Below, in pieces: positions 62,922-64,000 of a DNA stretch of 64,000 nt. The position numbers were made by a program, and so were the translations under genes. Under the pieces are notes generated by a model. It was not told the DNA's origin. It did no database searches and saw only the letters and a program-made list of their open reading frames with translations. This stretch comes from Phycobacter azelaicus (lineage in GTDB: Bacteria; Pseudomonadota; Alphaproteobacteria; Rhodobacterales; Rhodobacteraceae): assembly GCF_014884385.1 (NCBI RefSeq), contig NZ_WKFH01000003.1, positions 2,884,001 to 2,948,000 on the forward strand. Reading direction: 5' to 3'. Each line of letters opens with the position of its first letter. The first letter of the stretch is position 1.

Positions 62922-64000
62922 TTACCGGTAGGTGACTTGTTTCACAGCTGCGATCACCTCATCCGTGGTGACCAGCGCGTGTTTTTCGAGGTTGGCGGCA
63001 TAGGGCATAGGCACGTCCTTGCCGGTGCAGGTGACCACGGGCGCATCGAGATAGTCAAACGCTTGCTGCATCACCTCGGAGGCGATGTAGCTGCCGACCG
63101 ACCCTTGCGGCCAGCCCTCTTCGACCGTCACAAGCCGGTTGGTCTTCATCACCGATTTGATCACTGTCGGCAGGTCCATCGGGCGCAGGGTGCGCAGGTC
63201 GATGACCTCGGCCGAGATCCCCTCTTCGGCCAGCTTGTCTGCTGCTTCCAAAGCATAGGTCATGCCGATCCCGAAGGAGACGATGGTGACATCACTGCCC
63301 TCGCGCCAGATGCGGGCCTTGCCAAAGGGCACGGTGTAGTCGTCCACATCCGGCACATCAAAGGAGCGACCATAAAGGATCTCGTTTTCAAGGAAGATCA
63401 CCGGATTGGGGTCGCGGATTGCCGATTTCAGCAGGCCCTTGGCGTCAGAGGCGGAATAGGGCATGGCCACCTTGAGGCCGGGGATCTGCATGTACCACGC
63501 GGCGTAGTCCTGGCTGTGTTGGGCGCCGACGCGGGCCGCCGCGCCATTGGGGCCGCGGAAGACGATGGGGCAGCCCATCTGACCGCCAGACATATAGAGT
63601 GTCTTTGCAGCCGAGTTGATGATCTGGTCAATCGCCTGCATTGCGAAGTTGAAGGTCATGAACTCCACGATCGGATGAAGGCCGCCAAAGGCAGAACCCA
63701 CCGCGATCCCGGCGAAACCGTGCTCGGTAATGGGGGTATCGATGACGCGCTTGGCGCCAAATTCGTCCAGCAGCCCTTGGGAGATCTTGTAAGCACCCTG
63801 GTATTCGGCGACTTCCTCGCCCATCAGGTAGACCTCTTCGGTCCTGCGCATTTCCTCAGCCATGGCATCGCGCAGCGCTTCGCGCACGGTCTGTTGCTTG
63901 AGCACGGTGCCTTCGGGCCAATCGGGTGTTTCATCCACTTCAGGGGCCTCTTGAGGTGCGGCAGCAGCGGTGGCCGGAGCGGGCGCCGAAGGTGCCTCTG
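62922..64000 (-). CDS. pdhB: Pyruvate dehydrogenase E1 beta subunit (5' end missing)
   Basis: E1 beta of the pyruvate dehydrogenase complex. The catalytic part starts around [20 protein letters not shown] and includes [40 protein letters not shown] and [20 protein letters not shown], the E1 beta signature. The frame stays open to the window edge, and the visible upstream part is an Ala/Pro-rich linker ([20 protein letters not shown]), which in alphaproteobacteria joins an N-terminal lipoyl domain. The GTG at 63938 is therefore internal, not a start. It is co-transcribed with pdhC. Confidence 0.95.
   Translation of the reverse strand, partial: EAPSAPAPATAAAAPQEAPEVDETPDWPEGTVLKQQTVREALRDAMAEEMRRTEEVYLMGEEVAEYQGAYKISQGLLDEFGAKRVIDTPITEHGFAGIAVGSAFGGLHPIVEFMTFNFAMQAIDQIINSAAKTLYMSGGQMGCPIVFRGPNGAAARVGAQHSQDYAAWYMQIPGLKVAMPYSASDAKGLLKSAIRDPNPVIFLENEILYGRSFDVPDVDDYTVPFGKARIWREGSDVTIVSFGIGMTYALEAADKLAEEGISAEVIDLRTLRPMDLPTVIKSVMKTNRLVTVEEGWPQGSVGSYIASEVMQQAFDYLDAPVVTCTGKDVPMPYAANLEKHALVTTDEVIAAVKQVTYR

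Overview
The window is a piece of a high-GC alphaproteobacterial chromosome, almost certainly from the Roseobacter group of the Rhodobacteraceae (Ruegeria/Phaeobacter/Leisingera-like). Grounds: a complete-looking RcGTA-type gene transfer agent cluster, a DddP-type DMSP lyase gene, alphaproteobacterial gene orders (glnB-glnA, fabD-fabG-acpP-fabF-mltG, rpsF-rpsR-rplI, pdhB-pdhC) and an E1-beta/E2 pyruvate dehydrogenase layout. The species cannot be fixed from the sequence alone.

Layout. 1-2.6 kb: end of a cytochrome c maturation operon (ccmA-B-C-D-G). 2.7-13.8 kb: housekeeping genes, mostly on the minus strand (DOPA-dioxygenase-like protein, aconitase, DUF1223, lipid A acyltransferase, an orphan FliG-like protein, TPR protein, purB, DUF6455, alpha/beta hydrolase-OsmC fusion) and a NUDIX protein. 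13.8-16.1 kb: a frameshifted dddP next to a divergent HODM-type (DUF3445) oxygenase gene. 16.1-22.9 kb: an unknown membrane protein, a lytic transglycosylase, a YegD-like Hsp70, a GAF histidine kinase and glnBA. 23.0-25.5 kb: NAD(P)HX repair genes, split into nnrE and nnrD, a Hint-domain protein and tRNA-Leu(TAG). 25.6-32.2 kb: a soluble kinase/receiver pair, gph, class II aldolase, two unknown proteins and a porin gene with an in-frame stop. 32.4-39.6 kb: trigger factor, envelope lipoproteins, rpsF-rpsR-rplI, a YceI protein and a cytochrome b561-YceI fusion. 39.8-45.8 kb: fatty acid synthesis genes with an embedded HisA-like paralogue, then mltG. 46.1-60.5 kb: the gene transfer agent, from small terminase to the large baseplate protein plus one conserved trailing gene. 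60.7-64.0 kb: cysE, then pdhC and part of pdhB.

How the parts relate. The GTA block is a domesticated head-tail gene set (packaging, portal, protease, capsid, connectors, tail tube, tape measure, baseplate, peptidase) with no integrase, replication or lysogeny genes, so it is not an ordinary prophage. Its tail-tube gene g9 carries an 8-bp tandem duplication that puts the reading frame out, and a strong promoter upstream of g1 is followed by a terminator-like hairpin inside the leader. Two other genes are broken by small lesions (dddP by a one-base loss, the porin by a stop codon), so the strain, or the assembly, carries at least three independent inactivating changes in accessory functions while every housekeeping gene is intact. 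The nnr locus looks mosaic: the junction of the two normally fused domains is in a lower-GC segment where an ATGA stop/start has separated them.
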